DNA from: Chloroflexota bacterium
Lineage (GTDB): Bacteria > Chloroflexota > Anaerolineae > Anaerolineales > UBA4823
Length of the DNA stretch: 32,520 nucleotides
Assembly: GCA_023395675.1 (NCBI GenBank)
Contig: JAEWYL010000201.1
Coordinates: forward strand, 1-32,520
Reading direction: 5' to 3'
Notes under the pieces: model-generated
Told to the model about the DNA's origin: nothing
Seen by the model: the letters and a program-made list of their open reading frames with translations, nothing else
Database searches by the model: none
Part shown: one piece after another, positions 23,060 to 31,104 of the stretch
How positions within the stretch are numbered: position 1 is the stretch's first letter
How the letters are laid out: the number at the start of each line of letters is the position of its first letter
Position numbers and translations under genes: made by a program

Positions 23060-23100
23060 ACGACTGCGGGGGGCGAGCTGCGCTCGCCCCCCGCAGTCGT
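23060..23100. terminator. Bidirectional terminator at the end of the ccm operon
   Basis: A perfect 19-bp stem joins 23060-23078 and 23082-23100 around a 3-nt loop, with a six-G/six-C core. TTTAAT precedes it and GTTAAT follows. It separates the rightward ccm operon from the leftward operon ending at 23141. Confidence 0.9.
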
Positions 23101-23140
23101 GTTAATCCGCCGCCCCTCCTGCACCCCCTGCGCGGACCGC

Positions 23141-23581
23141 TTATTTCAGCGCCGGCCAGCGCCGGGGGGTGGGGTTCCCATCCGGATAGGTATTCATAAA
23201 AGCGTACTCAAGCGTGAGCCTGAACAGGATATAGCGCTCGCGCGGCGCATAGGAGGCGGCCTGTACCGCCTGCGCCCGTGTTTGAGCATCTTCAATCAGA
23301 AACGCGCGCCCCCGGACGTAGAACTCGCCCCCTCCGCCGCTGGAATCCTCCACCGAGCAGTGCAGCGTGTAGCGGGGGTCGCGCAGCAGATCTTTCCCTT
23401 TGGGCGAGGTGGGCTCCATGAACAGGAACAGCTGCTCGCCGATGATCGGGGTGACGGGGTGCACCCGCGGGCTTCCATCCGCACGCAGGGTGCCGAGATA
23501 GGCCACGCCGAAGCGAAAGCGGGTTTCGCCAAAGGCTGCCAGTTCCGGCGCCTGTCTCGAAAATTCTGCCCAACTGGTCAT
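23141..23581 (-). CDS. Pyridoxamine 5'-phosphate oxidase-fold (PPOX) protein
   Basis: 146 residues. The split-barrel flavin-binding pattern is visible: FGVAYLGTLRADGSPRVHPV (about 24-43) gives the two first strands with the conserved Arg-x-x-Gly-x-Pro turn, and KGKDLLRDPRYTLHC (about 61-76) gives the helix and next strand. Such proteins bind FMN, F420, heme or biliverdin; a cofactor cannot be told from sequence by eye. It is the last gene of the leftward operon, about 24 bp after the TrmO-like gene. Confidence 0.88.
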   Translation of the reverse strand: MTSWAEFSRQAPELAAFGETRFRFGVAYLGTLRADGSPRVHPVTPIIGEQLFLFMEPTSPKGKDLLRDPRYTLHCSVEDSSGGGGEFYVRGRAFLIEDAQTRAQAVQAASYAPRERYILFRLTLEYAFMNTYPDGNPTPRRWPALK

Positions 23582-23605
23582 GATCTCTGTGTTCCTTTCG
23601 GCCTG

Positions 23606-24022
23606 TCAGCGTTCGTCCAGCCGGCCCAGGACCGGTTTGATGTCCACGACCGGCGTACCGTCAATCGCTTCCATAGGCGCGACCCTCAACCTGTCCCCGG
23701 GCGCTTCCAGCACCGTGACTCGATGCAGGCCGATGGGGTTGGGACGGTCCGGCGAGCGGGTTGCGAACACGCCTGCCAGCGGCCTCTCGACATCGCCGCG
23801 CGGATGCACCTGCAGCACCTCGCGGCGCGCAGCGTGGAGCCAGGTGAGCACGATCAGCTCATCCCCGGCGGCGATCCCGGCAAGCCCGCGGGCAAACTCG
23901 GGTTTCAGCTCCAACCAGGCCTCCGGCGCGCCTTCATCGCCCTGCATCGGGGCCAGTTCGAGGCTGGTAAGCTCAGAGCGGATCACCCCAATGGGTTCGA
24001 GTGTATACGCGGTCCCGTTCAT
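23606..24022 (-). CDS. TrmO/TsaA-like protein (UPF0066), tRNA m6t6A37 methyltransferase family
   Basis: 138 residues from ATG at 24022; the frame is open further upstream but overlaps the sigma factor gene. The family signature is complete at 86-98 (FATRSPDRPNPIG), preceded by the beta-barrel segments (IGVIRSELTS, DELIVLTWLHAA). TrmO uses S-adenosylmethionine to methylate t6A37 of tRNA. This copy is the short form without the C-terminal extension of E. coli TrmO, so the exact substrate may differ. Confidence 0.9.
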   Translation of the reverse strand: MNGTAYTLEPIGVIRSELTSLELAPMQGDEGAPEAWLELKPEFARGLAGIAAGDELIVLTWLHAARREVLQVHPRGDVERPLAGVFATRSPDRPNPIGLHRVTVLEAPGDRLRVAPMEAIDGTPVVDIKPVLGRLDER

Positions 24023-24059
24023 TCTGGTACCCCGCTCGTATTCTTGCAGGTGCGCAGCA

Positions 24060-25370
24060 TCATGCTTCACTCCTATCGCTCCATCGCTGCGAAACAGGCC
24101 CGAGCATCTCGTCCAGCCGCCGCTGGAGATAGGCGCGCTCGGCCCGGTTCCCGCACAGATCAAACGCCCGCCGGTAGGCCTCGGCGGCAGCCTCGCGCCG
24201 GCCCGTGCGGCGCAGCAGGTCGGCGCAGGCCGCGTGATAGGGATAATACCCGGCCAGCTGGCGGGCGCTTTCTGCCTTTTCCTGCAGGCTCAGCAGCATC
24301 TGCAGGCCCGCCGGCGCGCCCCAGACCATCGCCGCTGCCACGGCCCGGTTCACTTCGACCACCGCCGAGGGCGTCATCCTTGCCAGCGTATCGTACAGGG
24401 TCGCGATCTGGCGCCAGTCGGTCGCCTCCGCCTCCGGCGCTTCGGCGTGCAGGGCGCTGATCGCCGCCTGGACCTGGTACGGGCCCGGATTGCCCAGGGC
24501 GAGGGCCTGGTCCAGCACCGCAATCCCCTCCTGGATTTTTTCCCGGTCCCAGCGAGCCCGGTCCTGGTCTTCGAGCAGAACCAGCTCGCCGTTTGCATCG
24601 AGCCGGGCCTCGCGCCGGGAATCGTGCAGCAGCATCAGCGCCAGCAGGCCGCGCGCTTCGGCAGTCCTGGCGTGCACCACGCTCTCGGGCAGCAGCCCGA
24701 CCAGCACCCGGCACAGGCGGATCGCCTCTCCGCACAGCTCCTGGCGGGTCAGCGGCTGACCCTCCCCGGCGGCGCTGCCGGTGGCGGCGTAGCCTTCGGT
24801 AAAGATCAGGTAGATGACCGCCAGCAGAGCTTCGAGCCGCTCCGGGAGCAGGTCGGCGGGCGGCACGCGATAAGGGATTCCGGCGTCCCGGATCTTCCTG
24901 CGGGCGCGGGCGAGACGCTGGGCCATGGTCGCCTCAGGCACCAGGAAGGCGCGCGCGATCTCCTGCGTCTTCAAGCCGCCCACGGTGTGCAGGGTCAGGG
25001 CCACCCGGGCTTCCAGCGCCAGCGCCGGGTGGCAGCAGGTGAACATCAATTTCAGCCGGTCGTCCGGGATCTGGGCTTCGTCCATATCAGGCTCGCTCTG
25101 TGTAACAGGAGGGTCGAGGATGTCCAGGGCCCGCCCGAGGGCCGCCGAGCGGCGCACGCGGTCGATGGCGCGCCGCCTGGCGACGGTCGTCAGCCAGGCC
25201 CCAGGGTTCCTGGGGAACCCATCCCGCTCCCAACGCTCCAGCGCGTCCACCAGCGCGTCCTGCAGGGCGTCCTCGGCCAGGTCAAAATCCTGGAACTGGC
25301 TGATCAGCGCCGCCAGGACGCGCCCGTGCTCTTCGCGGAAGATCCTTTCGACCTGTTCCGCTGCACTCAT
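24060..25370 (-). CDS. ECF sigma factor with C-terminal TPR-like extension (ECF42 type)
   Basis: 436 residues. Sigma region 2 is at about 8-75 (EDALQDALVDALERW, GFPRNPGAWLTTVARRRAID), and region 4 at about 110-165 (LTLHTVGGLKTQEIARAFLV, EATMAQRLARARRKIR). A 270-residue C-terminal extension contains IYLIFTEGYAAT near 186, QELCGEAIRLCRVL, and helical repeats toward the end. This length and order are characteristic of ECF42, which has no classical anti-sigma factor and is controlled by its own extension. The DGPF protein gene 13 bp upstream is the known genomic partner of this group. Confidence 0.93.
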   Translation of the reverse strand: MSAAEQVERIFREEHGRVLAALISQFQDFDLAEDALQDALVDALERWERDGFPRNPGAWLTTVARRRAIDRVRRSAALGRALDILDPPVTQSEPDMDEAQIPDDRLKLMFTCCHPALALEARVALTLHTVGGLKTQEIARAFLVPEATMAQRLARARRKIRDAGIPYRVPPADLLPERLEALLAVIYLIFTEGYAATGSAAGEGQPLTRQELCGEAIRLCRVLVGLLPESVVHARTAEARGLLALMLLHDSRREARLDANGELVLLEDQDRARWDREKIQEGIAVLDQALALGNPGPYQVQAAISALHAEAPEAEATDWRQIATLYDTLARMTPSAVVEVNRAVAAAMVWGAPAGLQMLLSLQEKAESARQLAGYYPYHAACADLLRRTGRREAAAEAYRRAFDLCGNRAERAYLQRRLDEMLGPVSQRWSDRSEA

Positions 25371-25383
25371 CCGCGCTCCGGCC

Positions 25384-25737
25384 TCAGGCTTTCGGGGACC
25401 ACAAAGGGCGGATTTCGATCGAGCCGTATTTCGCGGTGGGGATTTTTTCCGCCCAGCGAATAGCTTCGTCGAGGTCCTTGCAATCCAGCAGGAAATAACC
25501 GCCCAACTGCTCGTGCGTCTCCGCGAACGGTCCGTCGGTGATCAGGGTCTTTTCGTCCCGCACGCGCACCGTGGTCGCGGTGGTGTCAGGCGCGACCCCG
25601 CTGCTGGAGAGCAGTACACCGGACCCTGAAATTTCTTTTCTGAAATCGGCCCAGGTCTTCGCGGCGGCCTTCATCTCTTCTTCGGAGTAATCGGAGCCAA
25701 TCGCTTCGTCTGCATACATCAATAACAGGTATTTCAT
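25384..25737 (-). CDS. DGPF/YCII-family protein, partner of ECF42
   Basis: 117 residues from ATG at 25737 (AAAGGA upstream); the longer frame to 25833 has no family residues. It starts MKYLLLMYADE and carries the DGPF motif at 68-71 (LITDGPFAETHEQLGGYFLL), both diagnostic of the YCII-related DGPF proteins encoded beside ECF42 sigma factors. The fold is a ferredoxin-like dimer; biochemical activity is not established. Together with the sigma gene it forms the conserved module. Confidence 0.93.
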   Translation of the reverse strand: MKYLLLMYADEAIGSDYSEEEMKAAAKTWADFRKEISGSGVLLSSSGVAPDTTATTVRVRDEKTLITDGPFAETHEQLGGYFLLDCKDLDEAIRWAEKIPTAKYGSIEIRPLWSPKA

Positions 25738-25873
25738 GCCTTCGGTCCTTTCCGGGCGGGGCAGCCGCGCCGCCCGTTGAATGATTTTGGAGCACAGCAG
25801 TTCATGAGTATCCTGTGCGGGCTGAGCCTGCACAAAACACTCGCCAACCCTGCCGGCTGCGTCAGTCCTATGA

Positions 25874-26203
25874 CTACTGGACCAACCCGATGAGATTGCC
25901 GTTTTCGTCCTGGACGGATGCGATCAGACCGCCTCCCCCAATGTCCTTGATCTCCTGAACCACCGTCGCCCCGGCCTCGCGGAGCGACTGCAGACTCTCC
26001 TGAATATTATCCACCTGATAATATACCGTCAATCCCTCCCTGTGACCATTGGGATCCAGGCCGATATCCTGGCCGCCCATTTTAAAGCCGACGTAATAGG
26101 GAGTGTCCGCGTAGGGCTCCACGCCGAGCAGCCGGCGGAAAAGCGCCTTTGCACTGGCAATGTCCTTTACAGGATACACAACGGTTCTGACGCCCTGGTT
26201 CAT
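25874..26203 (-). CDS. VOC-family (glyoxalase/bleomycin-resistance fold) protein
   Basis: 109 residues, one complete VOC domain: VVYPVKDIASAKALFRRLLG at the N-terminus, GQDIGLDPNGHREG in the middle and SVQDENGNLIGLVQ at the end. A strong AGGAGGA ribosome site (minus strand, 26211-26217) precedes ATG. The function is unknown; VOC proteins often accompany DGPF/ECF42 modules. It is the first gene of the leftward operon, 136 bp before the DGPF gene. Confidence 0.9.
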   Translation of the reverse strand: MNQGVRTVVYPVKDIASAKALFRRLLGVEPYADTPYYVGFKMGGQDIGLDPNGHREGLTVYYQVDNIQESLQSLREAGATVVQEIKDIGGGGLIASVQDENGNLIGLVQ

Positions 26204-26256
26204 AGTAAGCTCCTCCTGAAAAATTGGATTACGGCTGTTTCTGCCGTTCTATCCTT

Positions 26257-26285
26257 ACGTCGCAGCAGGAGGGGCCAAAATGACA
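26257..26285 (-). promoter_or_regulatory. Candidate ECF-type promoter upstream of the VOC gene
   Basis: On the minus strand TGTCAT (26285-26280), a 17-bp spacer and CGACGT (26262-26257) lie about 55 bases before the VOC start. This resembles the TGTCGA / CGA-type motif I recall for ECF42 targets, with two differences in the -35. Weak evidence. Confidence 0.3.
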
Positions 26286-26357
26286 GAAAAATGGATTATT
26301 AATCTGATTCTCATCTTGACTTCAAGACCGGCCGGCTGCCAGGGGAGTAGTTATGGA

Positions 26358-26394
26358 GTTGGTTCAGGCACGGTGGAACCATGCCTGAACCAAC
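26358..26394. terminator. Stem-loop terminator after the MFS gene
   Basis: GTTGGTTCAGGCA (26358-26370) and TGCCTGAACCAAC (26382-26394) form a perfect 13-bp stem; an internal GGT/ACC extends it past one C-A mismatch. It begins nine bases beyond the MFS stop codon. A T-rich tail is present only on the plus strand. Confidence 0.7.
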
Positions 26395-26402
26395 CCCTTT
26401 AT

Positions 26403-27686
26403 TTACGCTTCTTGCGTGTCCCCCAGCGCCTGCTTCGCCGGATCAGGCCGCGGCGTGAACAGGATCAGGGCCAGGGGGCCGAGCAGCAGCAGCCACATGG
26501 CCGTCTGCAGCCCGGCAGCGCCTGCCGCCCAGCCAACGGCCCAGGTCATGACACCGAGCAGCAGCCCGCCCAGCGAGCCGGCTGCGGAGACCGTCCCCGA
26601 GCGCCCCGGGACGGTGGCGTAAGCCTCGCCCTGCAGGACCGAATACCAGCCGATGGTGGTGAAAGGCACGACCAGCAGCAGGGCGATCTTGACCGGCAGC
26701 CAGGGGACGAGCAGGAAGGCCGGATAGACGACCAGGGCCAGCGCGGCGGAGAGACGCACCACCTTTCGCCCCGGCACGCGCTCCAGCAGGGGGATCAGCA
26801 GCAGGTCGGCTGCCAACGAGGCGCCCATGAGCACGCTCAGCAGCACGCCCGCCTGGACGGCGGTCATGCCGGTCACGTCGGTCAGATAGAGCGGCAGGAA
26901 GCCGTAAAAAATGTCAAGCAGCAGGTCCGAGACCTCCAACAGGAAGAGCCAGCGCAGCAGGCGCCGGTTGCGCAGGGCCTCCCACAGGCCGCGCAGCAGG
27001 TCTCCAAACACCTGGCGCGGGGTGGGGTGGGCCTCCGCTCCGGCCGGTTCTTCACGGGCAGAGCCAGGCTGCGCCGGGAAGGGCTGCAGGGCTGCCAGCC
27101 CCACCAGCCCCAGGGCCAGGACGGCCAGGACCAGGAAGGCGGCGCGCCACCCGAGCCCCAGCGCCAGGAAGGCCGCCAGGAGCAGCGGGCCCAGCAGGTT
27201 TCCCAACGAGCCGGCCGCCGTCCAGCGCGCCATGCTGTGCTCCTCGCGGCCCGGGTTCAGGTCCATCAGGGTAGCCTGCGCCAGACTGATAAATGCGCCG
27301 CTCGCCGGGTATGCGATGAAGGCGGACAGCAGCAGAACGGGGAAGTTGAAAGCGCCCGCAGCCAGCAGCAGCGATCCGGCGACCGCCAGCCCGCCCCACA
27401 GCACCAGGCGCTTGCGCAGAGCCGTATCTCCCAGCAGGAGCAGCACCGGCTCGATCAATACGCTGATCAGGTTAGGCAAACCCAGGAAGAGCCCGATCTG
27501 CACGTACGAGAGGGCCAGGTCGTCCCGGATGGCGGGCAGCGCCGCCCCCTGGACGGTGTAGTTGAACTCATCGAAGAACTCGATCAGCAGGAACAGGAAA
27601 CTGAGCGGCAGGGCGCGCAGCCCCAGCCGCACAGGCAGGCCAGAATCCAATTGGCAAGACAGGGTTGAAAAAATACGCTTAAACAC
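26403..27686 (-). CDS. Major facilitator superfamily transporter
   Basis: 427 residues from GTG at 27686, chosen because AGAGGT lies 4 bases upstream; the longer frame from 27767 runs through the structured leader. Twelve hydrophobic segments are visible in two groups of six, separated by a polar loop with SAREEPAGAEAHPTP. In the first half, GDTALRKRLVLWGGLAVAG occupies the place of the MFS loop between helices 2 and 3, and SMARWTAAGSLGNLLGPLLL the helix 5 region. The substrate is unknown; the family members with this pattern are often drug or sugar exporters. A structured leader suggests metabolite control. Confidence 0.88.
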   Translation of the reverse strand: MFKRIFSTLSCQLDSGLPVRLGLRALPLSFLFLLIEFFDEFNYTVQGAALPAIRDDLALSYVQIGLFLGLPNLISVLIEPVLLLLGDTALRKRLVLWGGLAVAGSLLLAAGAFNFPVLLLSAFIAYPASGAFISLAQATLMDLNPGREEHSMARWTAAGSLGNLLGPLLLAAFLALGLGWRAAFLVLAVLALGLVGLAALQPFPAQPGSAREEPAGAEAHPTPRQVFGDLLRGLWEALRNRRLLRWLFLLEVSDLLLDIFYGFLPLYLTDVTGMTAVQAGVLLSVLMGASLAADLLLIPLLERVPGRKVVRLSAALALVVYPAFLLVPWLPVKIALLLVVPFTTIGWYSVLQGEAYATVPGRSGTVSAAGSLGGLLLGVMTWAVGWAAGAAGLQTAMWLLLLGPLALILFTPRPDPAKQALGDTQEA

Positions 27687-27691
27687 GATTA

Positions 27692-27806
27692 CCTCTTTCT
27701 CTCGATCCACTGGGAGGGCACGGACCGGAAACCGGCCCGGCCTGTACTGCCGGGAAAGCGCGCGCAAAAACTGCGCGCCCGGTAGCGAACTATCGAGAGA
27801 AAAAGG
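27692..27806 (-). promoter_or_regulatory. Structured leader RNA of the MFS gene: three-way junction enclosing the ribosome binding site
   Basis: In the minus-strand transcript, CCUUUUUCUCUCGAU (27806-27792) pairs over all 15 positions, with one G-U, with AUCGAGAGAAAGAGG (27706-27692), which contains the AGAGG ribosome site of the MFS gene. Between them two hairpins fit: 27782-27750 (CCGGG/CCCGG and CGCGCA/UGCGCG) and 27742-27717 (GGC-CGG-G-CCGG loop UUU CCGG-U-CCG-GCC with one bulge). This is the form of a translational switch. It matches no riboswitch class I recognise. Confidence 0.6.
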
Positions 27807-27876
27807 GGGAGCGCGAGGGCGGGCAGCGCCCGCTAAGACTTACCTGGGAGGGTGAAAGATCTCGTTCACAAAGACC

Positions 27877-27905
27877 ATTATAACGAGTTATTTGCTAAAA
27901 TTCAA
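27877..27905 (-). promoter_or_regulatory. Promoter of the MFS gene
   Basis: On the minus strand TTGAAT (27905-27900), a 17-bp spacer and a perfect TATAAT (27882-27877). A start near 27870 gives a leader of about 180 bases, which contains the three-way-junction structure. A perfect 14-bp palindrome GAGCTGCGCAGCTC (27914-27927) lies just upstream of the -35, and TACTCGAGTA (27935-27944) beside it. Confidence 0.72.
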
Positions 27906-27966
27906 TAGAATAAGAGCTGCGCAGCTCAATTTTCTACTCGAGTAAACCCGCATCACACATCCAATC

Positions 27967-28530
27967 ATGAGCATCACGATCGTCCCCTACAACCCTGAAT
28001 GGCCGGCCGAATTCGCCCGCCTGGCAGCCGCTTTACAGGAGGCCCTGGGCAGCCTGGCGCTGCGGGTGGACCACATCGGCTCCACGTCCGTCCCCGGGCT
28101 GGCGGCCAAGGACCTGATTGACATCCAGGTGACCGTGCGCGCCCTCACGCCGCCCGTGGAGGCGGCCCTGGCTGCGCTGGGGTACACGCGCAGGCCGGAC
28201 ATCACCGCCGACCACCGCCCGCCCCTGGCCTCCGGGCCGGAGGAGGACTGGAAAAAATGGCTCTTCCGCCCCCCGACCGGGCAGCGTCCCACCAACCTGC
28301 ACGTGCGCGTCCAGGGGCGGCCCAACCAGCGCTACCCGCTCCTGTTCCGCGACTACCTGCGCGCCCGCCCGGTCGCGGCCCAGGCCTACGCCCGCGTCAA
28401 ACAGGCCCTGGCGCGCCAGCATCCGGACGATAAAGAGGCCTACTACGAGGTCAAAGACCCAGTCTTCGATCTCATCATCACCGCAGCCGAGGAATGGGCT
28501 GCGGCGGTGCGCTGGCAGCCTGGCCTCTGA
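27967..28530 (+). CDS. GrpB/UPF0157 family protein (nucleotidyltransferase fold)
   Basis: 187 residues. The family hallmarks are present: IVPYNPEWPAEFARLAAAL at the start, VDHIGSTSVPGLAAKDLIDI (about 34-54) with the GST and D-x-D pattern, TNLHVRV, and LLFRDYLRARP with the C-terminal KDPVFDLIITAAEEWA. GrpB proteins share the nucleotidyltransferase fold; some are linked to dephospho-CoA kinase but most have no assigned reaction. No good ribosome site precedes ATG. It is 51 bp upstream of comEC and may be co-transcribed. Confidence 0.93.
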   Translation: MSITIVPYNPEWPAEFARLAAALQEALGSLALRVDHIGSTSVPGLAAKDLIDIQVTVRALTPPVEAALAALGYTRRPDITADHRPPLASGPEEDWKKWLFRPPTGQRPTNLHVRVQGRPNQRYPLLFRDYLRARPVAAQAYARVKQALARQHPDDKEAYYEVKDPVFDLIITAAEEWAAAVRWQPGL

Positions 28531-28581
28531 ACGCCTGAAGCGCCTCATTTTCTCCCGTCAGAGTCACGCATCCGAGGTTCC

Positions 28582-31095
28582 ATGCCCCTGCTCTGGCTCT
28601 CCCTCGCCTTTCTGGCCGGCCTGCTCGCGGCCGCCCTGCTCCCGCTCGGGTCGAACGCCTGGCTGCTGGGTGCGGCGCTGGCGGCCCTGCTGGCGGCGGG
28701 GATCCTGGTCGGGCTTCCGGGGCGGGTCCTGGCCCGCCTGAGGCCCGGTTTTCGCGCTCCGCTCCCCGCCCGGCTCCACCTGCCGGCCTTCCAGGCCGGC
28801 CTGCCCCTGGCAGCCCTGCTCCCGCTGCTGGTCTGCCTGGGGGCAGCCCGCTACGCCTCCACCCGGCTCCGCCCCGACCCCGGGACCCTGGCCTGGTACA
28901 ACGACCGGGGCGCCCGGTACGGGCTGGAGGGGGTGGTGAGCGACCCGCCGGACCGGCGCGAGACCCACACCAACCTGACCCTGGAGATCGAGACCCTCTA
29001 TTTCGAAGAAGAGGAGGAGGCTGCGCGCCCGGTGCGCGGCAGGCTGCTGGCGCGCCTGGACCCCGGCGCCCCCTTCCGCTACGGCGACCGGCTGCGCCTG
29101 GACGGCGCTCCGGAGACTCCGTTCGAGAACGAGGCGTTCTCCTACCGGGACTACCTGGCCCGGCAGGGAATCCATACCTACCTGTCTTACCCGCAGGCCG
29201 AACTGCTCTCATCCGGGGGCGGCAGCCCGCTCTTATCCGCCATCTACCGCCTGAAAGAGAGACTGGTGGGCCTGGTCTACCGCTTCTACCCCGAGCCGGA
29301 GGCCTCCCTGCTGTCCGGCATCCTGCTGGGCGCAGACGCCTGGCTCCCCGGCCCGGTGGAGGAGGCCTTTCAAGAGACCGGCGCCGCGCACGTGATCGCC
29401 ATCTCCGGGTTCAACATGACCATCGTGGCGGGGCTCTTCGTCTCGCTCTTCAGCCGCCTGCCGGCCCTGGCGGTGGGGCGCTCCCTGGCCTTCCAGCGCC
29501 GGCTGGGGGCCGGGGCCGCCGCGCTGGGCCTGGCCGGCTACACCCTCCTGGTGGGGGCAGGCCCAGCCGTGACCCGCGCCGCCCTGATGGGCGGGCTGGC
29601 CCTGTTCGCGCGCCAGCTCGGGCGCCGCCAGAGCGACGGCCTGCGGTATGACCCGCGCAACGGCCTCAACAGCCTGGCGCTGACCGCCGCCGTCCTGGCC
29701 CTCTTCAACCCCCTGATCCCCTGGGACGCCGGTTTCCAGCTCTCCTTCACCGCCACCCTGGGCCTGGTGCTCTTCGGCGGGCCGCTGGCGGAAGGTTTCG
29801 AGCGACTGGCGGCGCGCCGCCTGCCGCAGGCGGCTGCGCGGCGGCTGGCCGGCCCGGTGGGCGAGTACTTGCTCTTCACCTTTGCCGCCCAGCTCGCCTC
29901 GCTGCCCGTCACCCTCTACCATTTTGGGCGGCTCAGCCCGGTCTCCCTGCTGGTCAACCCGTTCATCCTGCCCGCCCAGCCGGCGATCATGCTGCTGGGC
30001 GGGCTTTCTCTCCTGCTCGGCCTGCTGTCGGCGCCGCTCGGGCAGGCCGCTGCCGCCCTGGCCTGGCCCTTCGCCGCCTACACCATCCGGGCGGTGGAGT
30101 TCTTCGACCGCCTGTCCGAGGCGCTGCCCGGGTTCGCAGGGGCGCCGGTCTCGTTCAGTCCCCTGGCCTCCTGGCTGCTCTTCGCGGCCCTGCTGGCTCT
30201 GGCCTGGCTGGGTACCCAAGGCCGCCTGCGCGGGCTGGTGCAGGGCCTCCTGAAACCGGGCCTGGCGCTGGTCCTGCTCGGGGCGGCTTCGGTGGTCGCC
30301 TGGCGCCTGGCCCTGGCCGCGCCCGACGGGCGCCTGCGCCTGACCCTGCTGGAGAGCGGCGCAGGGGGCCAGGCGGGCGAAGCCCTGCTGGTCGAGAGCC
30401 CCACAGGCCGCTTCGTGCTGGTGGGCGGCGGGGCCAGCGCCACCCGGCTCTCGGACGGCCTCGGACGGCGCCTGCCGCCCTTCGACCGCCGGCTGGACTG
30501 GCTGGTGCTGGCAGGCTCGGGCGAGGAGCAGCTCGCTGCCCTGCCCGCCGCGCTGGAGCGCTTCCCGGTCTCCAATGTGCTCTGGGCCGGACCGCACGGG
30601 GCCTCCCGGGCGGCGCGCAGCCTGGAGGAGAGCCTGAGCGCACTTCGCCTGCAGCCGGTCGAGGCGCAGGAGGGCCACGCCCTGGACCTGGGGCAGGGGG
30701 CGCGCCTGGAAGTGCTGGCGCTCACCCCGCGCGGCGCGGTGCTGCTGCTGGCGTGGGAAAATTTCCACGCCCTGCTGCCCCTGGGCCTGGATTTCGAGGC
30801 GATGGAGGCGCTCAACGCGGACCCGGGCCTCTGCCATATCGAGGTCCTGCTGCTGGCGGACTGCGGCTATGCCGCGTCCAACCCGCCGGAGTGGATCGCG
30901 CGGCTGCGCCCGCAGCTGGCCCTGCTCAGCGTGGCCGCGGGCGACCGCGAAGGCAGGCCCGACCCGGAGACGCTGGAAGCGTTAGCAGGCTACACGCTGC
31001 TCCGGACGGACCTGCACGGCTGGATCGAAGTTTCTACGGATGGGGAGAGGATGTGGGTGGAAGCGGCGCGGCAGCGCCGGGTGGAGAGAAAGTAG
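28582..31095 (+). CDS. comEC: ComEC/Rec2-type DNA-uptake channel with degenerate MBL domain
   Basis: 837 residues. N-terminal membrane helices and a DUF4131/OB-like exported part (about 110-210) are followed by the Competence domain (about 235-560) with GILLGADAWLPGPVEEAFQE, TGAAHVIAISGFNMTIVAG and a multi-helix bundle. The C-terminal 240 residues have the layout of the ComEC metallo-beta-lactamase domain (LRLTLLESGAGGQAGEALLV..., RRLDWLVLAGSGEEQLAALP). The HxHxDH metal motif is replaced by a stretch without histidine, and the usual D-G-G turn reads GGG. ComEC carries single-stranded DNA across the membrane; the MBL domain is thought to degrade the other strand. Length is normal. Other com genes are not in the window. 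Confidence 0.93.
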   Translation: MPLLWLSLAFLAGLLAAALLPLGSNAWLLGAALAALLAAGILVGLPGRVLARLRPGFRAPLPARLHLPAFQAGLPLAALLPLLVCLGAARYASTRLRPDPGTLAWYNDRGARYGLEGVVSDPPDRRETHTNLTLEIETLYFEEEEEAARPVRGRLLARLDPGAPFRYGDRLRLDGAPETPFENEAFSYRDYLARQGIHTYLSYPQAELLSSGGGSPLLSAIYRLKERLVGLVYRFYPEPEASLLSGILLGADAWLPGPVEEAFQETGAAHVIAISGFNMTIVAGLFVSLFSRLPALAVGRSLAFQRRLGAGAAALGLAGYTLLVGAGPAVTRAALMGGLALFARQLGRRQSDGLRYDPRNGLNSLALTAAVLALFNPLIPWDAGFQLSFTATLGLVLFGGPLAEGFERLAARRLPQAAARRLAGPVGEYLLFTFAAQLASLPVTLYHFGRLSPVSLLVNPFILPAQPAIMLLGGLSLLLGLLSAPLGQAAAALAWPFAAYTIRAVEFFDRLSEALPGFAGAPVSFSPLASWLLFAALLALAWLGTQGRLRGLVQGLLKPGLALVLLGAASVVAWRLALAAPDGRLRLTLLESGAGGQAGEALLVESPTGRFVLVGGGASATRLSDGLGRRLPPFDRRLDWLVLAGSGEEQLAALPAALERFPVSNVLWAGPHGASRAARSLEESLSALRLQPVEAQEGHALDLGQGARLEVLALTPRGAVLLLAWENFHALLPLGLDFEAMEALNADPGLCHIEVLLLADCGYAASNPPEWIARLRPQLALLSVAAGDREGRPDPETLEALAGYTLLRTDLHGWIEVSTDGERMWVEAARQRRVERK

Positions 31096-31104
31096 GTGAT
31101 TTCA

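Noticed and set aside
23099..25463. Two long plus-strand frames (453 and 627 residues)
   Set aside because: They lie antisense to the PPOX, TrmO-like and sigma factor genes, whose protein families are unmistakable; the frames are Arg/Pro/Ala/Ser-rich noise.
29233..30837. 534-residue minus-strand frame
   Set aside because: Antisense shadow of comEC with a Gln/Gly/Arg-rich composition and no domain.
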